Assembly: GCF_007676755.1 (NCBI RefSeq)
Contig: NZ_VEBK01000002.1
Coordinates: 310,001 to 374,000, forward strand
DNA from: Bacillus sp. FJAT-22090
Lineage (GTDB): Bacteria; Bacillota; Bacilli; Bacillales_A; Planococcaceae
Direction of reading: 5' to 3'
Length of the DNA stretch: 64,000 nucleotides
This document shows, one piece after another, positions 1 through 8,929 of the stretch. The notes under the pieces are model-generated. The model ran no database searches, was not told the DNA's origin, and worked only from the letters and a program-made list of their open reading frames with translations. A program made the position numbers and the translations under genes. The first letter of the stretch is position 1, and every line of letters begins with the position of its first letter.

Positions 1-23
1 TCGTTCATTTTATTTTTGCTCAT

Positions 24-58
24 TAAAAAAACGAGTTCAACTTTGAAAGTGAGCTCGT
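24..58 (-). terminator. Rho-independent terminator downstream of the first gene
   Basis: A stem formed by ACGAG-TTCA and TGAG-CTCGT arms around positions 31-58 is followed on the minus strand by seven T residues (positions 24-30). A second inverted repeat (AGTGCCAG / CTGGCACT, positions 80-127) lies between it and the stop codon of the minus-strand gene. Confidence 0.6.
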
Positions 59-137
59 ATCCAACTTCCTTTAATTTTCAGTGCCAGCTTCTCATTGAAT
101 TCAGAATGGTTTTAGAACCTGGCACTCAAAAAGAAGA

Positions 138-875
138 CTAGTTCAACTCAAAAAACTCAGTCAAAGGAATTTTTCTTCCTTCTTTGTTCCAATTTTGGTA
201 CTGATCAAAAATCGAGTCAATATCGTTATTAGCACGAACTTCTACTAGATATTTCACTGCAAGATAACTTCGCCAATAATCATACATAATACTGGATAAG
301 GAACCTTCATATGAGCTACTACCAAATTCATCTAAAGAACGTGCGCCGTATTTGTCTTTAAATACTTCTACTAATTCCATCTCGACACTTGTTATCTCTT
401 CAAATTCTTTCTCGTTTAACAGATATTTTCTTGGCAAGTACTGACACATTCCCTCTTCAAACCATATACTATCCCCTCGTTCATCTTCAAATTCATCTAT
501 AAATAAGTCTGAATGATGAGTTAATTCATGTGCTAATATGGTCATCAAATGATTTTCGGAATAGTTTTCATAGAATCTTTGAATTGGTGGAAGGTCCTTA
601 TCATCTAATTGCTTGATAAATAGCTTTCTCCAAGATTGTAAATCTGGAGACATATAGATAATGTCTTTATTTGTATAAGCAGGTATTGGTATAGTAGATA
701 AAATGGTGGTGGCTAGTTCCTCCGTTGTCCACACTATTGCTTTCGGCATCTTAGTTAGAGAGTATTTCTTTTCCAATATATGTTGATATTCTTTTAACTT
801 TTTGTCGAAACTTTCAGTGATGTCTTGGTATTTTGTATAATCTTCTATATTTTCGAACGCATATATTTGTTTCAT
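138..875 (-). CDS. Putative zinc metallopeptidase-like protein (HExxH)
   Basis: I do not recognise the family. The 245-residue soluble protein has an HELTHHSD motif near residue 116, the HExxH zinc signature, followed about 25 residues later by WFEEGMCQYL, where the glutamate could be the third zinc ligand as in gluzincins. There is no signal peptide or membrane segment, so it probably acts in the cytoplasm. I chose the ATG at 875 rather than the upstream TTG at 896 because GAAGGGA lies nine bases before it. It is transcribed alone and ends at a strong terminator. Protease activity is inferred from the motif only; a sequence-related non-peptidase remains possible. Confidence 0.6.
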   Translation of the reverse strand: MKQIYAFENIEDYTKYQDITESFDKKLKEYQHILEKKYSLTKMPKAIVWTTEELATTILSTIPIPAYTNKDIIYMSPDLQSWRKLFIKQLDDKDLPPIQRFYENYSENHLMTILAHELTHHSDLFIDEFEDERGDSIWFEEGMCQYLPRKYLLNEKEFEEITSVEMELVEVFKDKYGARSLDEFGSSSYEGSLSSIMYDYWRSYLAVKYLVEVRANNDIDSIFDQYQNWNKEGRKIPLTEFFELN

Positions 876-1008
876 AATCAAAATTCCCTTCTTCAAACTT
901 TTAACTCTTCTCCGTGTGTATACACGACTCGAACTAGCTTACTTTTGTATGATACATATGTCTCCGCAATTATTTCTGATAAACCATTATCTATTTTCAC
1001 TATGTCCT

Positions 1009-1491
1009 TTAAGGTTTCTTGTCTTTTAACGCGAGTAATCCTCCTACAAGAAGGCTAAAAAATAGCAATAAGATGAATGTAAAAAAATTAAAGAATACAT
1101 CGTTAGAATTTATGTTAAGTAACGGAACTTTTGAATCCCCCTGATAATTCGGACTAACTTTAGTAAGGAGGGATTTTAAATGATATGCTCTTACCATCGT
1201 AGTGCTGGTGATTGCCGCTATACTTAAAAGACTGACTCCTGCTATGGTCACCACCGTCTTCTTTTTTAACTTTCGGTACATATATTCATGTGTAAAGCTA
1301 ATGGTCAAAGCGATAAAAATAATGATTAATGGGAACAAGAATAGCAATGGAAGTAACCCAATATTACCATTCCCTCCACTATATTCTGCAGGTGGCTTTG
1401 TAGATAGATTGGCAAAAGCAAATGCTCCTACTGTAACGAAAGCACAGACGATATAGACGAAACCATAAAGGTAATAAGAGAATTTCTTCAT
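1009..1491 (-). CDS. Four-helix membrane protein of unknown function
   Basis: The 160-residue protein shows four hydrophobic segments: about residues 5-27, 45-68, 78-100 and 132-153. It has no catalytic motif I recognise. The ATG follows AGAAGGGA. It lies in a run of unrelated minus-strand single genes, so the context gives no role. The C-terminus ends in a short charged tail (LKDKKP), expected on the cytoplasmic side. Confidence 0.6.
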   Translation of the reverse strand: MKKFSYYLYGFVYIVCAFVTVGAFAFANLSTKPPAEYSGGNGNIGLLPLLFLFPLIIIFIALTISFTHEYMYRKLKKKTVVTIAGVSLLSIAAITSTTMVRAYHLKSLLTKVSPNYQGDSKVPLLNINSNDVFFNFFTFILLLFFSLLVGGLLALKDKKP

Positions 1492-1523
1492 CTAATATTA
1501 GTCCCTTCTCGGAGATGCAAGCA

Positions 1524-2321
1524 TTATTTCTTTTTTATGGCCAGTTTAACTGATACGTTTATTTGTTCTTTAAAAATCCCTGAATTATCAAGTGATAATA
1601 ATTCCTCTTTTAAATGATTTTCAAATGAATAAACGTTTTTACCTAAGAAGCGTTTACTTCCATAAGAAGTGGAATATATATTCCCAATTATAGAGTCCAT
1701 TGTCCATACTTGTTCGTAAGCTGGTATCTCATGAATTTCCAAATCAAATTTAGATTTAGATACAATTTCTTGGTGACTATTGATTGGGTGAGAATACGTT
1801 GAGTTACCGGCTCTTCTTTCATTTCCATACCAATGTTTTACTACCTCGTCCACTTTCCTCTGCCATGGCAAAAGTTCTTTATAAGGAAAATAATTATCAA
1901 TAATTGCTATTCCACCATCATCCTCAACCATTTCATATAAAGTTTCTAAAACCTGTGCTCTGTCCATCCAGTGAAAAGCCTTTGCAATCGTAACCAATCT
2001 AAAAATGGGACCGGATTTTTCTTTATATGTATGAATGTCACCATTAAACCATGCTATATTCTCTGCTCTCACCTCTTTGCCAAGGAATACTGCTTTCTTA
2101 ATCATTTCAGGCTCCGTATCAATCCCAACAATCTTTTCAAACCAATCTGTAAACCGAAATGCTAACTGTCCTGTCCCACATCCTAAGTCAAGCATTTGCC
2201 CACTACCATCCAAAGAAAACTTATCTATCAAAAACCTTATTAAAGAAGCAGGGTATAATGATCTATAACGTGAATAGTACCTTGCCGTTCCTTTGAATAA
2301 GTCCTCACCATAATTGGTCAT
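1524..2321 (-). CDS. Class I SAM-dependent methyltransferase
   Basis: The 265-residue protein has the Rossmann methyltransferase order: motif I MLDLGCGTGQLAFRF near residue 42, an acidic end of beta-2 (GIDTEPEM) and motif IV-like VTIAKAFHWMDRA near residue 110. The AFHWMD stretch is typical of the Methyltransf_11 group that includes UbiE-like and YcgJ-type enzymes. The substrate cannot be told from sequence. AAGGGAG precedes the ATG. It is followed 19 bases downstream by an alpha/beta hydrolase on the other side (higher coordinates upstream), so the two may be cotranscribed. Confidence 0.85.
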   Translation of the reverse strand: MTNYGEDLFKGTARYYSRYRSLYPASLIRFLIDKFSLDGSGQMLDLGCGTGQLAFRFTDWFEKIVGIDTEPEMIKKAVFLGKEVRAENIAWFNGDIHTYKEKSGPIFRLVTIAKAFHWMDRAQVLETLYEMVEDDGGIAIIDNYFPYKELLPWQRKVDEVVKHWYGNERRAGNSTYSHPINSHQEIVSKSKFDLEIHEIPAYEQVWTMDSIIGNIYSTSYGSKRFLGKNVYSFENHLKEELLSLDNSGIFKEQINVSVKLAIKKK

Positions 2322-2340
2322 TAAAATTCTCCCTTACCTA

Positions 2341-3228
2341 TTACGCAGTTTTTAAGAAATTCAGCACTTCTCTCACAAATTTATCGGGCTCTTCCTGTTC
2401 TGGAAAATGAGCGCTTCTATTAAACAAAGTCCACTCACAATTCGGTAAATTTCTATGTATTATTTTAGAAATTGGTATGCCAGTATTTCTATCATGTGCT
2501 CCTGTTATGAGCAACGCTGTAGAATGAATATCTTTCAGCCTATTCGTTAAAGGAATTTTTGCGGGATTTTCTTGCAAAATTTTTAGCATCAGTCCGGTAT
2601 TCGTTAGATTACTCTCTTGTCCCAATTGGCGATACATTTTGGCCACACTTTGATCCTCAAATAGTAAACGGTCCATTGTGTCTATATCAACACATCCCCA
2701 TACTTTGTTATATTTAGTTTCAATCGTAGAATTTTCGCCTAAAATCTTTTCTATTTTATCTGCCAAAGGTACATCTGCAATCGACATGAAACCCGCTATT
2801 TGAATCATGTATTGCGTTTTTAAAGCCATTAAGCTTGGTCCAGATAAAACAACTTTATTGACTGCGTTAGGAATAGCATATGTAATTTCTAAGGCCAGCT
2901 CTCCACCAAATGAATAACCTAGAAGGTCAACTTTCTCACTCCCTATCCACTCTACAATTTCTTGGAAGTCATCAATCAATTCATTAAAGGAATAAGCTGT
3001 CTCTGATATTGGTTTGCTGCTTCTACCACAACCACGTTGCTCATAATATACAACGGTTCTTTCATTTGAAAGCAGTGGACCTATTGTTCTTTCAAACGTA
3101 TATAGATTGCCACCAGGGCCTCCGTGGATAATGACTAATGGGATAGTATTATGTTCTTTCCCCTCAATCTTTATCCAATGAAAAATCCCGTTAATTTCCA
3201 CTGTATATTCACCGTTTTCTCTTTCCAT
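2341..3228 (-). CDS. Alpha/beta hydrolase, proline-iminopeptidase-like
   Basis: The 295-residue protein carries the alpha/beta hydrolase features: the oxyanion-hole sequence HGGPGG near residue 35, YYEQRGCGRS, the nucleophile elbow GYSFGGE near residue 104 (serine nucleophile), a late aspartate in ITGAHDRNTG and a histidine in SAHFPEQEEP. HGGPGG and DQRG-like segments are characteristic of the proline iminopeptidase (S33) branch, but many members are general esterases. There is no signal peptide. The start ATG follows AAAGGTG. It sits directly upstream of a methyltransferase gene and downstream of the DUF1835 gene. Confidence 0.85.
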   Translation of the reverse strand: MERENGEYTVEINGIFHWIKIEGKEHNTIPLVIIHGGPGGNLYTFERTIGPLLSNERTVVYYEQRGCGRSSKPISETAYSFNELIDDFQEIVEWIGSEKVDLLGYSFGGELALEITYAIPNAVNKVVLSGPSLMALKTQYMIQIAGFMSIADVPLADKIEKILGENSTIETKYNKVWGCVDIDTMDRLLFEDQSVAKMYRQLGQESNLTNTGLMLKILQENPAKIPLTNRLKDIHSTALLITGAHDRNTGIPISKIIHRNLPNCEWTLFNRSAHFPEQEEPDKFVREVLNFLKTA

Positions 3229-3250
3229 ATATTCACCTTTTCTTTGGATG

Positions 3251-4258
3251 TTATTTGTGCTTTTGTAATCTCACGCTATAAAACCGCATTGCTTTAGGAA
3301 CGCCTTCTATTTCAAATACCCCTTGTAAAATCAGCTGACGTAATCGATATTCGATGAATTGGTCACCAGTATATTCGTCTAGATTGCCGATCACTTCTCC
3401 AATAAGTCTAGCCGATTTCATAAACTCAGGTTGTGTTTGCCCATCATGCAAATAACGAGCTTTTTCAATGATGAATGAATCAAAGTAACTATCAGGCACG
3501 CTCCTTATTTGCTCGTTCTCCCAAATGCGCAGTACATCGGTTGTTTCCGCAAGTTTTTCCCATTCGTCTGCAAGTTTGTTACGCAGTTGTTCTGTTAATG
3601 GCTGTTCAATTTTGTATGTATTATAGATTGTTTTTAATTTTTCATTTCCCAGTTCTCCCGTATGGATGGGAATGATGCTTGGCCATAGATTTTTAAAAGC
3701 GATGTTGATATTAAGGAGACGAATATCATTTTTCTTTTCTTTTAGGATATGCAAGACAAGTCGCACGCCGGCTTGCTCATGTGCATTGTTTGCTGTCCAT
3801 ATGTAAATTGGTATGTGTTCAGGTATGTTCCTTATTTCTGTTAATGCTTGTTGAAATTCATCTATATATGTATCTATAAACTCTTCATCTAGATTAATAT
3901 GTAAAAATAACCACTTCTTGCGCTGCTCCAGCCCTTTTTCAGTATGCAGCTGATGTACAGGACCTATGGAAAATTGGTCTGAAAACCTAATAACTTTTTC
4001 ATCTTTTGGCAGTGCAATTCTTAAGCTCCCTGCTGGTGAATCTCCGAACACTATATGCACCGTATGATAGGGATCGTACTTTGGCTCAGATGCATGCTTC
4101 AGTAAAGCTTGATACTCTTTTTTCATGCTTGCCAAAATTTCGCTTTCCGGATAGTTCGTTTCCTCTAGCATTTGCAGTCGTAAAAAATGTTGGAGTAACA
4201 GTGATTTTGCCTCCTGCTCCGATAATTGCTCTACTATTTTTTTAATTTTATGGATCAT
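3251..4258 (-). CDS. DUF1835/DUF3658-type protein
   Basis: The 335-residue protein has the segment VHIVFGDSPAGSLRIAL near residue 68, the hallmark start of DUF1835, followed by WLFLHINLDEEFIDTY and a long helical region; the C-terminal part resembles DUF3658. Members of this family in Bacillales are soluble and of unknown biochemical role. The ATG is preceded by AGGAG. The N-terminal 60 residues are a helical extension (EQLSEQEAKSLLLQHFLRL). It stands as a free-standing gene between a small membrane protein gene and a hydrolase gene. Confidence 0.75.
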   Translation of the reverse strand: MIHKIKKIVEQLSEQEAKSLLLQHFLRLQMLEETNYPESEILASMKKEYQALLKHASEPKYDPYHTVHIVFGDSPAGSLRIALPKDEKVIRFSDQFSIGPVHQLHTEKGLEQRKKWLFLHINLDEEFIDTYIDEFQQALTEIRNIPEHIPIYIWTANNAHEQAGVRLVLHILKEKKNDIRLLNINIAFKNLWPSIIPIHTGELGNEKLKTIYNTYKIEQPLTEQLRNKLADEWEKLAETTDVLRIWENEQIRSVPDSYFDSFIIEKARYLHDGQTQPEFMKSARLIGEVIGNLDEYTGDQFIEYRLRQLILQGVFEIEGVPKAMRFYSVRLQKHK

Positions 4259-4282
4259 TTATTTATCGCTCCTATTATTTGA

Positions 4283-4723
4283 CTAAGAAATGTAAAGTTG
4301 AATAGCTTTCCATGCATCGATTAATGGAATGAGGGGGAGCAATATTGCAAAGATAAGATTACTTCGAAAAATTGCCTTCCACATGCGCATTCTATTTCGC
4401 ATATGCATAACGATTAAAGTCGTTGATATACCTATGGTTGAAAAAAGCAACGATAAGAACTCTTTTTGTCTTTTAATCTGATATTCAATCGCTTCTGATT
4501 TCCATTCATCCTGTTTCGACCATGACACTGTTTGAATATTTCTTTCTGCTCCGTATAAATTATATGATTTAATCGTTAATTCATTTTTTGATGCTGAAAC
4601 AATTTCATAACTATTTGGTAAAAGTGAAACTTGGTATACGAGGAAGTACGATAAACAGCAGAGAATGACCATAATGAAAAAATATGGTCCAAACGCTTTA
4701 AGTCTTTTTATGAAAGTTTTCAA
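4283..4723 (-). CDS. Small membrane protein of unknown function
   Basis: The 146-residue protein has an N-terminal hydrophobic helix (about residues 10-30), a hydrophilic stretch rich in polar residues (about 35-75), then two further hydrophobic segments near residues 80-95 and 110-140. I chose the TTG at 4723 because GGAGGTG lies seven bases upstream; the ATG 27 bases further upstream has no ribosome-binding site. The family is unknown to me. Confidence 0.55.
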   Translation of the reverse strand: MKTFIKRLKAFGPYFFIMVILCCLSYFLVYQVSLLPNSYEIVSASKNELTIKSYNLYGAERNIQTVSWSKQDEWKSEAIEYQIKRQKEFLSLLFSTIGISTTLIVMHMRNRMRMWKAIFRSNLIFAILLPLIPLIDAWKAIQLYIS

Positions 4724-4790
4724 CGCATTACACCTCCAACGTAACTTCATACTACTACCCAGAAGTATTTAGAACCTTTCAATTGAACTC

Positions 4791-5111
4791 TTAGAAATAA
4801 CTTCTGTAATTATAAAATACTGCTGCGATTGTTATGATGGTGTACACTAAAGATGTAAAAAAGGCGTAATTAGGTGCAAACTCAAAACTCTTATTTTCCA
4901 TTCGAATACCTGTGGAGCCTTGAATGTTCCCATTCAAGCGCCGAGAACCAAAACCACCCTTAGAATTAAAAAACCAAATACTTACTGTGGCCGCTAATCC
5001 AATCAAAAATGAATAGTCAATGAATGTTGTGTGTGTGAAATATGCTATACCGAAACTCAATCCTATCAAAACTAATAGAGTTAAAACAATGGTTATTAAC
5101 CTTCGTTTCAT
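4791..5111 (-). CDS. Small membrane protein of unknown function
   Basis: A 106-residue protein with two hydrophobic segments at the N-terminus (about residues 8-27 and 33-47) and one at the C-terminus (about 83-103), separated by a glycine-rich loop (SKGGFGSRRLNGNIQGSTG). The initiating ATG follows a purine-rich GGGGGACAGGA. No family recognised. The neighbouring gene downstream is also a small membrane protein, and they may be cotranscribed. Confidence 0.5.
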   Translation of the reverse strand: MKRRLITIVLTLLVLIGLSFGIAYFTHTTFIDYSFLIGLAATVSIWFFNSKGGFGSRRLNGNIQGSTGIRMENKSFEFAPNYAFFTSLVYTIITIAAVFYNYRSYF

Positions 5112-5382
5112 ATTGTCCTGTCCCCCATTTGATTTATCAAAATATAGTAACTAATATACATACGATTAAAAAAGTATTTAGTTTCACAAATATTTCGTTT
5201 TTTCGTTCATCTAAATTGCACCATAGAGGAAGAAATTTTCTAAGAATCCTACTGCTAAAATTAAAGAGACTAGGGTATTTCAATTGAAGAAATTATGTCT
5301 GACTTATTTGTAGGAGTACTCAAATCTCTCCTCGTATGAAAATGACGAATTAGTTCTATTGGCTTCCACTTTCAAACCAAAA
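5112..5382. other. Intergenic region without recognisable genes
   Basis: AT-rich spacer upstream of the small membrane protein gene and downstream of the UvrX gene. Short open frames on the plus strand lack ribosome-binding sites and coding character. I see no repeat or RNA motif. Confidence 0.5.
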
Positions 5383-5407
5383 AACCAAACGCATGAAACG
5401 TTTGGTT
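5383..5407 (-). terminator. Terminator of uvrX
   Basis: Perfect nine-base arms (AACCAAACG / CGTTTGGTT) around a short loop, followed on the minus strand by a T-rich tract (GGTTTTTTGG), immediately after the uvrX stop codon. Confidence 0.75.
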
Positions 5408-5413
5408 AAGCTA

Positions 5414-6667
5414 TCATTTCTTATGACCACCAAGTAGACCGGCACGGGCTATAGCTGTCCCTGCTTCGGTATAGGATACTGCACGCAATATCGCAGTGGA
5501 ACCATATTTACTTCGGAGTAAATCCATCGTTTTCCCCAATTCACGTTCTTTCCATTTATTTTCTTCAAATAGGCTGAGCTGCATGGAATGCTCTGGTTCC
5601 AAATTTGTAATGGAAATGGACAATTTTCGAACAGGGCGGTGATCGTAAAACTCGTCGAATATTTCCTCGCATACTTTATAAATAGGCATCGTGGCATTTG
5701 TTGGTTCATCAATGGAACGTGAACGGTTAAATCCCCCACCTAATGCACTGTTGCTGTAACCAACGGCAAGATGGATCGTTCTCCCGACCATTTCGGCCTC
5801 ACGTGCACGTCTTGCTACGTCCTCACACATCTCTAGGACAACCGTCATAATCTCTTTTTTCGATCGGTAATCGCGAAACAACATTTGCCCCTTTCCATAA
5901 CTGATTTGTCCCTCTGCTAAAGGTGCCCCTAGTTCCGAGTAATCGATTCCCCATGCATGATAAAACAGTTGATTTCCCATGATGCCAAATTTCTCTTCTA
6001 ATATTGTAAGCGGCGTATGTGCTAACTGTCCCACAGTGAAAATTCCCATATTATTCAATGTTTTTTCTAGACGAGAGCCGATTCCCCACATATTGCTTAA
6101 CGTAATCGGCCATAATTTTTGACCTACGTCTTTATATGCCCATTTTGCAAAGCCTGTTTTTTTCGCATCTAAATCTAGGGCTAGCTTTGCCATTAACATA
6201 TTAGGCCCCATCCCAACCGCACACGGCAATTGAAATTGTTTATACAATCCGTCTTTTATCTGCTTGATCGTATTTTCAATGGGACCCCATAACTTTTCAG
6301 TGCCACCTAGGTCGACAAAGCATTCATCAACGCTATACACATGGATGGCTTCATTTGGCACAAATTGATTTAAATAGCGTGTTATTTCAGCAGAAACCCG
6401 CACAAAAAACTCCATTCTCGCTTCGATTAAACGAATAGACGGGTGATTGGGAATTTCGTATAATCGTGTTCCCGTTTTTACACCAAATTCTTTTTTCATC
6501 CTAGGAGAAGCGGCCAGTACTATGCCTCCCTTATGCTCTAAATCACCAACTACAGCAATTGGTGTCTCCTCCACATCTAACCCATTATCCACTGCTGCAC
6601 AGCTTGCAAAAAAGCTTCGTATATCAATGCATATAATTTTTCGATCTTTTAAGCCTTCATGCATCAT
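5414..6667 (-). CDS. uvrX: Y-family DNA polymerase, UvrX/YqjW type
   Basis: A 417-residue Y-family translesion polymerase of the UmuC-like UvrX/YqjW branch, which copies past damaged bases during the SOS response. The catalytic palm shows CIDIRSFFASC near residue 13 (first metal-binding aspartate) and YSVDECFVDLG near residue 111 (second acidic pair). A helix-hairpin-helix segment MWGIGSRLEKTLNNMGI follows near residue 193, then the little-finger domain (AVGYSNSALGGGF). LSLFEE near the C-terminus resembles a beta-clamp-binding peptide (QLSLF). Two LexA boxes overlap its promoter, so it should be DNA-damage inducible. GGAGGAG lies seven bases before ATG 6667. Full length for the family. Confidence 0.92.
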   Translation of the reverse strand: MMHEGLKDRKIICIDIRSFFASCAAVDNGLDVEETPIAVVGDLEHKGGIVLAASPRMKKEFGVKTGTRLYEIPNHPSIRLIEARMEFFVRVSAEITRYLNQFVPNEAIHVYSVDECFVDLGGTEKLWGPIENTIKQIKDGLYKQFQLPCAVGMGPNMLMAKLALDLDAKKTGFAKWAYKDVGQKLWPITLSNMWGIGSRLEKTLNNMGIFTVGQLAHTPLTILEEKFGIMGNQLFYHAWGIDYSELGAPLAEGQISYGKGQMLFRDYRSKKEIMTVVLEMCEDVARRAREAEMVGRTIHLAVGYSNSALGGGFNRSRSIDEPTNATMPIYKVCEEIFDEFYDHRPVRKLSISITNLEPEHSMQLSLFEENKWKERELGKTMDLLRSKYGSTAILRAVSYTEAGTAIARAGLLGGHKK

Positions 6668-6686
6668 CTATCTTCTCCTCCGCAAA

Positions 6687-6700
6687 AGAACGTTTGTTCT
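6687..6700 (-). promoter_or_regulatory. LexA (SOS) box, downstream copy
   Basis: AGAACGTTTGTTCT is a perfect palindromic GAAC-N4-GTTC box, the Bacillus LexA/DinR consensus core. It lies just downstream of the proposed -10 element and 20 bases before the uvrX start codon. Confidence 0.85.
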
Positions 6701-6701
6701 T

Positions 6702-6731
6702 ATTATATGCCGAACGTTTGTTTTTATTCAA
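6702..6731 (-). promoter_or_regulatory. Candidate sigma-A promoter of uvrX
   Basis: On the minus strand TTGAAT (6731-6726) and TATAAT (6707-6702) are separated by 18 bases. The upstream LexA box fills the spacer and the second box follows the -10 element, a typical arrangement for tight repression. Confidence 0.7.
6711..6724 (-). promoter_or_regulatory. LexA (SOS) box, upstream copy
   Basis: CGAACGTTTGTTTT matches the LexA consensus CGAAC-N4-GTTCG except in the last two or three positions. It is centred 24 bases from the perfect box and lies inside the promoter spacer. Confidence 0.7.
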
Positions 6732-6868
6732 GAAGGTTTTAATGGTAAAAGACCAAAATAATTGGAAAAACTAAGTTGTATACATATCAATAGTATGAAG
6801 TGGTTGAAATTTCAGATAAAATGGAATGTGAAGGAAATAAGACGATGTAGGAAAAGGAGAAGAAATTT

Positions 6869-7855
6869 GTGAATATCGCAAATAAAGCGTTAGTTTCATT
6901 TTGTATGCTTCTAGTAATTTTTATTTTATCAGCCTGTAAGCAAACCGAACCCTCTCACGAGAATAAAATTATGGAAAATGAACAACAAAATATAACCTAT
7001 TCTTTTAAAAACCCCAATACGGGTCAAGAATTTAATATAATTCATGCATACACGCTCTATGAAAACTATTTTGAAACTGTAAAGGATAACCCAGATGAAT
7101 CACCATATCAGTTATATAAACAAGTGGTTATCGAACCAGTATATGATGCATGTTTTAAAGATGCGGAATACGATAGATTTAGTGTATATGAATGGGCACC
7201 GGAAGAAAGTGATTTTAATAGTATCAAGAATCAAATTGAATCATTGGATAAAGAACATATGACCAAGTTAATTGAGGAATCCCTTGTTAAATCCTCAGAC
7301 ATACTTTCCTCAGATAAAAAAACAACCGTGTGTGTGTTTCCTGATATTGAAAGATTTCCTTCGGACATGATGACATTAGGAACAGGGAAAATGACAGTTT
7401 TACTCAGTGATCTTAATAATTATTTTGAATTGAGTGAGCTTGACAATTTTACTAAAGCTGGTATTTCCCATGAATATCATCATAGTGTTTGGACCGAAAT
7501 GCATTATTCGAAGGATTATTTTTTTACAGTTTTAGATAATATAATTATGGAGGGGTCTGCCATAATGTTTGAAACCTTAATGTACCCGGATACAAACAGT
7601 ACAGAATATGTGCTTGACGAAAGCTTTAACAAGGAATATTGGAGACAGATCGAAACATATCTTGAAAGTAGTGGTACCAATGAGTTTATATTAGGAGGCT
7701 CTAAAGGTTTACCTGACTATTATGGCTATAGTGAAGGCTATAAAATGATTAGATCTTACTTAAACTTACATCCCGATGCAACAGTAGAAGAATGGACTTC
7801 TAAAAGTCCAAGAGAAATTTTTGAAGAAGGGGATTACATGTCTAACTACGAGTAG
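6869..7855 (+). CDS. Lipoprotein with DUF2268-type putative zinc protease domain
   Basis: The 328-residue protein begins with a lipoprotein signal peptide: hydrophobic segment to about residue 21 and lipobox LSAC, with the lipidated cysteine at residue 23, so it is expected on the outer face of the membrane. HEYHHSVW near residue 203 is an HExxH zinc motif typical of DUF2268 (predicted zinc-dependent protease); a downstream acidic residue in IIMEGSAIMFE would supply the third ligand. GTG start with AAGGAG nearby. It stands alone on the plus strand with its own hairpin downstream. Protease activity is family-based inference. Confidence 0.8.
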   Translation: MNIANKALVSFCMLLVIFILSACKQTEPSHENKIMENEQQNITYSFKNPNTGQEFNIIHAYTLYENYFETVKDNPDESPYQLYKQVVIEPVYDACFKDAEYDRFSVYEWAPEESDFNSIKNQIESLDKEHMTKLIEESLVKSSDILSSDKKTTVCVFPDIERFPSDMMTLGTGKMTVLLSDLNNYFELSELDNFTKAGISHEYHHSVWTEMHYSKDYFFTVLDNIIMEGSAIMFETLMYPDTNSTEYVLDESFNKEYWRQIETYLESSGTNEFILGGSKGLPDYYGYSEGYKMIRSYLNLHPDATVEEWTSKSPREIFEEGDYMSNYE

Positions 7856-7872
7856 ATGGTTCTTCAATAAAT

Positions 7873-7895
7873 AGACCATCGAAAAATGATGGTCT
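7873..7895 (+). terminator. Hairpin after the DUF2268 lipoprotein gene
   Basis: Arms AGACCATC and GATGGTCT enclose a seven-base A-rich loop. There is no strong T tract, so termination is plausible but weakly supported. Confidence 0.4.
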
Positions 7896-7975
7896 TGTAC
7901 TGCTAAAGCACCCATTGAACACCAAACTATTTTTGTTCAGTCGGATAATCAATCAAATTAGCGATATCGATAATA

Positions 7976-8503
7976 TTACTCTTTTAGTCCAACACGCTTA
8001 AAATCTTTGCTTAAAGAAGAAGGTTTAAATTTCATTGTTTTCATTAAATATCTAATGTCAGATAAATTATCATAGGATAATTGGATATAGAAATAATTAA
8101 TAAATTCGAGTATAGCGAAAATAAATATAAATCCGCTGATTAACAATCCACTAATTGGTAGACTGGGATAGTGTAACAGTACATCGATAACAAATAAAAT
8201 AATAGAAAAAATTATTATACCCACGTTTATTGTTTTCAATTTCCCCAGCAGTCTAACAGTTTTGATTGGAGTGATAGATGTGTTTTCAGTAATTAAACAC
8301 TTCCATTTGGAATGCCAATAATAAGTTCCTTGAATGAGGATAAACTCCAATAAGAAAAAGGAAATCCAAAAAGAAAGAAGAGAATATAAATGCAGTGCAG
8401 GATATGTGTAATTAATTAAGAAACTTAGAGGTATGAATAAGATTAATGCAAAACTTTCCCCCGTATATAAATATTTTAACCTTTTTTCTAATCTGCTCTT
8501 CAT
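7976..8503 (-). CDS. Multi-pass membrane protein of unknown function
   Basis: The 175-residue protein has about four hydrophobic segments (near residues 14-33, 40-62, 93-110 and 116-140) and a basic C-terminal tail (KPSSLSKDFKRVGLKE). AAAGGAG precedes the ATG by five bases. No family recognised. Confidence 0.6.
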   Translation of the reverse strand: MKSRLEKRLKYLYTGESFALILFIPLSFLINYTYPALHLYSLLSFWISFFLLEFILIQGTYYWHSKWKCLITENTSITPIKTVRLLGKLKTINVGIIIFSIILFVIDVLLHYPSLPISGLLISGFIFIFAILEFINYFYIQLSYDNLSDIRYLMKTMKFKPSSLSKDFKRVGLKE

Positions 8504-8598
8504 ATTTGCTCCTTTCTAGTCATTCTTCTTCAATAATTAATATTTATTTTCATTTAAGAAGGTTGAAAAGGACCATTTAAAAGAGCCTTGTTGTCGTT

Positions 8599-8898
8599 TT
8601 ATTTTAATAAAGGACTCAATATAAATGGTGAGACTATTAATACAATAGAAACTAAAATTAGTGTTCGGGAAACAAGTTTAGGGAGCTTTACTCTGCCTTT
8701 CCCTTTATACCATCCTGAAAACTGCCACTTATTGCGATACATAATAAAGAGTAGCAACAAAATTGCTATTCCACCAAACATAAAATAATCTTCATGTACA
8801 CCTACCCTTGTATACGTATTAATTATAATCGCTCCCCCTATAGCTCCGAAAAAAGTGAATATAAAAATTATACGTGTTAATTCTAGTAAAGTTCTCAT
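8599..8898 (-). CDS. Small three-helix membrane protein
   Basis: The 99-residue protein has hydrophobic segments near residues 8-28, 38-53 and 74-95, with the basic loop RNKWQFSGWYKGKGRVKLPK between the second and third. A strong GGGAGGAG ribosome-binding site precedes the ATG. Function unknown. Confidence 0.55.
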   Translation of the reverse strand: MRTLLELTRIIFIFTFFGAIGGAIIINTYTRVGVHEDYFMFGGIAILLLLFIMYRNKWQFSGWYKGKGRVKLPKLVSRTLILVSIVLIVSPFILSPLLK

Positions 8899-8929
8899 CT
8901 ATACTCCTCCCTTGCAAGATAGTTCCAAT

